A stretch of DNA of 27,184 nt from an uncultured Alphaproteobacteria bacterium (GTDB lineage Bacteria; Pseudomonadota; Alphaproteobacteria; Paracaedibacterales; CAIULA01): positions 1 to 27,184 of the forward strand of contig CAIVFQ010000093.1 of assembly GCA_903905285.1 (NCBI GenBank), read 5' to 3'. Every line of letters starts with the position of its first letter. Position 1 is the first letter of the stretch. Positions 26,411-27,184 of this stretch are shown piece after piece. The notes below the pieces were generated by a model. The model worked only from the letters and a program-made list of their open reading frames with translations. It did not search any database and had not been told where the DNA came from. Position numbers and translations under genes: made by a program.

Positions 26411-27019
26411 ATGTTACAAGCCGCTGCGGCGTGTGACAAATCAGCAAAATTGTTAACCCATAGAATAGAAAGTCAAAAAGGGTCAGCCTCTGTTGGTTCG
26501 GCAAATGATCTAAAATATAAAGCTGAGCTGGAAGAATTTTCTCTTTCTCGTTATGAAAGCGCAACCGAAATCCTTAAAAAAAATAATTCACCAAATGAAA
26601 TACTAGACGCTGCTGATTCCTATAGGATTGCAGGAAAAAAAGAGCAAGCTCAAGAATTGTATAATCAACTTGTAAGCGAATTCAAACTCACTGAAGCTGG
26701 CACTAATTATTGTTATGCTCAACTGTTTACACTGCAAGAAAAGCAAGATGAAGCCCGCAGTTATTACAGAAAAATGGCTGAAGAATACAAAAAAGTGGCT
26801 GAGTTGAAGATGGGCAGCGGAAGTGCGTCATGGCACGATTGGTATCTAACCGCTCAATCTTATCGAGGGGCTAACGACTTTCAGGAAACCATGAAAGCGG
26901 AAGACATAGCTGCCTTGATGTATGTGCAAGAAAACCCGATGGTAATAGCTTCCTCTCCTTCGGTCTTGTCTTCTGCACCAGCAGTCTCTAAAGAAGAGGC
27001 TAAAAAGGAAGCTGAATAA
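26411..27019 (+). CDS. TPR-like protein, 3' part of the same interrupted gene
   Basis: This frame of 202 residues is in the same phase as the preceding part. It contains TPR-like helical hairpins (LDAADSYRIAGKKEQAQELYNQL; YCYAQLFTLQEKQDEARSYYRKMAEEY) and a low-complexity tail (SSPSVLSSAPAVSKEEAKKEAE). It has no signal peptide and no Shine-Dalgarno before its first ATG, both consistent with a truncated fragment. If translated separately, it would stay in the cytoplasm, unlike the predicted periplasmic 5' part. Confidence 0.5.
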   Translation: MLQAAAACDKSAKLLTHRIESQKGSASVGSANDLKYKAELEEFSLSRYESATEILKKNNSPNEILDAADSYRIAGKKEQAQELYNQLVSEFKLTEAGTNYCYAQLFTLQEKQDEARSYYRKMAEEYKKVAELKMGSGSASWHDWYLTAQSYRGANDFQETMKAEDIAALMYVQENPMVIASSPSVLSSAPAVSKEEAKKEAE

Positions 27020-27042
27020 ATTTTCGAAATTCATTGGAAAAC

Positions 27043-27184
27043 ATTAGACCTTCTGCGTAAGTTGCATTTTAGGTAAAATAGTGAGAGTTTTGAGGGAAAA
27101 CCGACCAAGGTAGTTCCCTCATGAGCCTAAGATACACAAAAATCGTCAAAAGTCCCAAGGTTTTTCTTCGGCTGTTTGGTGTGA
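27043..27184 (+). mobile_element. Left end of a probable insertion sequence (partial)
   Basis: The last part of the window looks like the start of an IS5-type element: a non-coding leader, then a transposase-like reading frame that runs off the window. A terminal repeat might begin near AGACCTTCTGCGTAAGTTGC (27047-27066), but the right end is outside the window, so the boundary is a guess. Confidence 0.4.
27121..27184 (+). CDS. Probable IS5-family transposase, 5' end only
   Basis: Twenty-one codons are visible, translating to MSLRYTKIVKSPKVFLRLFG plus one residue. The pattern of short basic helix, SPKVF and RLFGV resembles the N-terminal helix-turn-helix of IS5-type transposases (a relative reads Leu-Thr-Gly-Val at this point). 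AAGG lies 11 bases before the ATG. The remaining frame, including any DDE catalytic triad, lies outside the window. Confidence 0.5.
   Translation, partial: MSLRYTKIVKSPKVFLRLFGV

Overview
The window reads as chromosomal DNA of a moderately AT-rich alphaproteobacterium. The gene set (der-bamB-yfgM-like block, rnhA-tmk, a proton-pumping pyrophosphatase, a class II B12-dependent ribonucleotide reductase) together with several exported orphan proteins and an insertion-sequence start suggests a host-associated lineage of the Holosporales/Paracaedibacter kind. That placement is inferred from gene content and protein style only.

Layout. 1-185: a structured T-arm-like segment facing a complete tRNA-Ser(CGA) on the minus strand. 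273-3959: polA and an orphan membrane protein. 3947-7337 (minus): a compact operon of the YfgM-like protein, BamB and Der, linking outer-membrane assembly and ribosome maturation as in many proteobacteria. 7476-7874: apaG. 7898-8506 (minus): a small envelope protein. 8781-9946: rnhA and tmk, joined by an ATGA overlap. 9915-10915 (minus): a Gfo/Idh/MocA-type oxidoreductase. 11172-12140: an exported papain-like cysteine protease. 12158-14296 (minus): hppA with a strong terminator. 14513-18459: an MFS transporter, a small alanine-rich exported protein with its own terminator, radA and an alpha/beta hydrolase. 18498-20683: a tiny lipoprotein, a single-pass Pro/Gln-rich protein and an exported DNase I-fold enzyme. 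20768-21161 (minus): tRNA-Leu(CAG) running straight into a thioredoxin-fold [2Fe-2S] ferredoxin. 21267-21781: two tiny membrane proteins. 21765-25319 (minus): nrdJ. 25589-27019: an exported repeat-rich protein interrupted by one in-frame TAA. 27121-end: the start of what looks like an IS5-type transposase gene.

How the parts work together. Much of the window is housekeeping: DNA synthesis and repair (polA, rnhA, radA), nucleotide supply (tmk, nrdJ), ribosome assembly (der) and envelope assembly (bamB, YfgM-like). The less ordinary layer is a set of exported or membrane proteins of unknown role: the C1 protease, the DNase I-fold enzyme, the alanine-rich small protein, the Pro/Gln-rich protein, the small lipoprotein and two micro-membrane proteins. 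The protease and the DNase I-fold enzyme both carry near-perfect Shine-Dalgarno sequences and signal peptides, so they are the best candidates for products that meet a host or its debris. I see no CRISPR array, prophage, defence island or clearly new multi-gene system. No gene-free stretch exceeds 300 bases; the longest is 25320-25588, AT-rich with nothing I can firmly assign.
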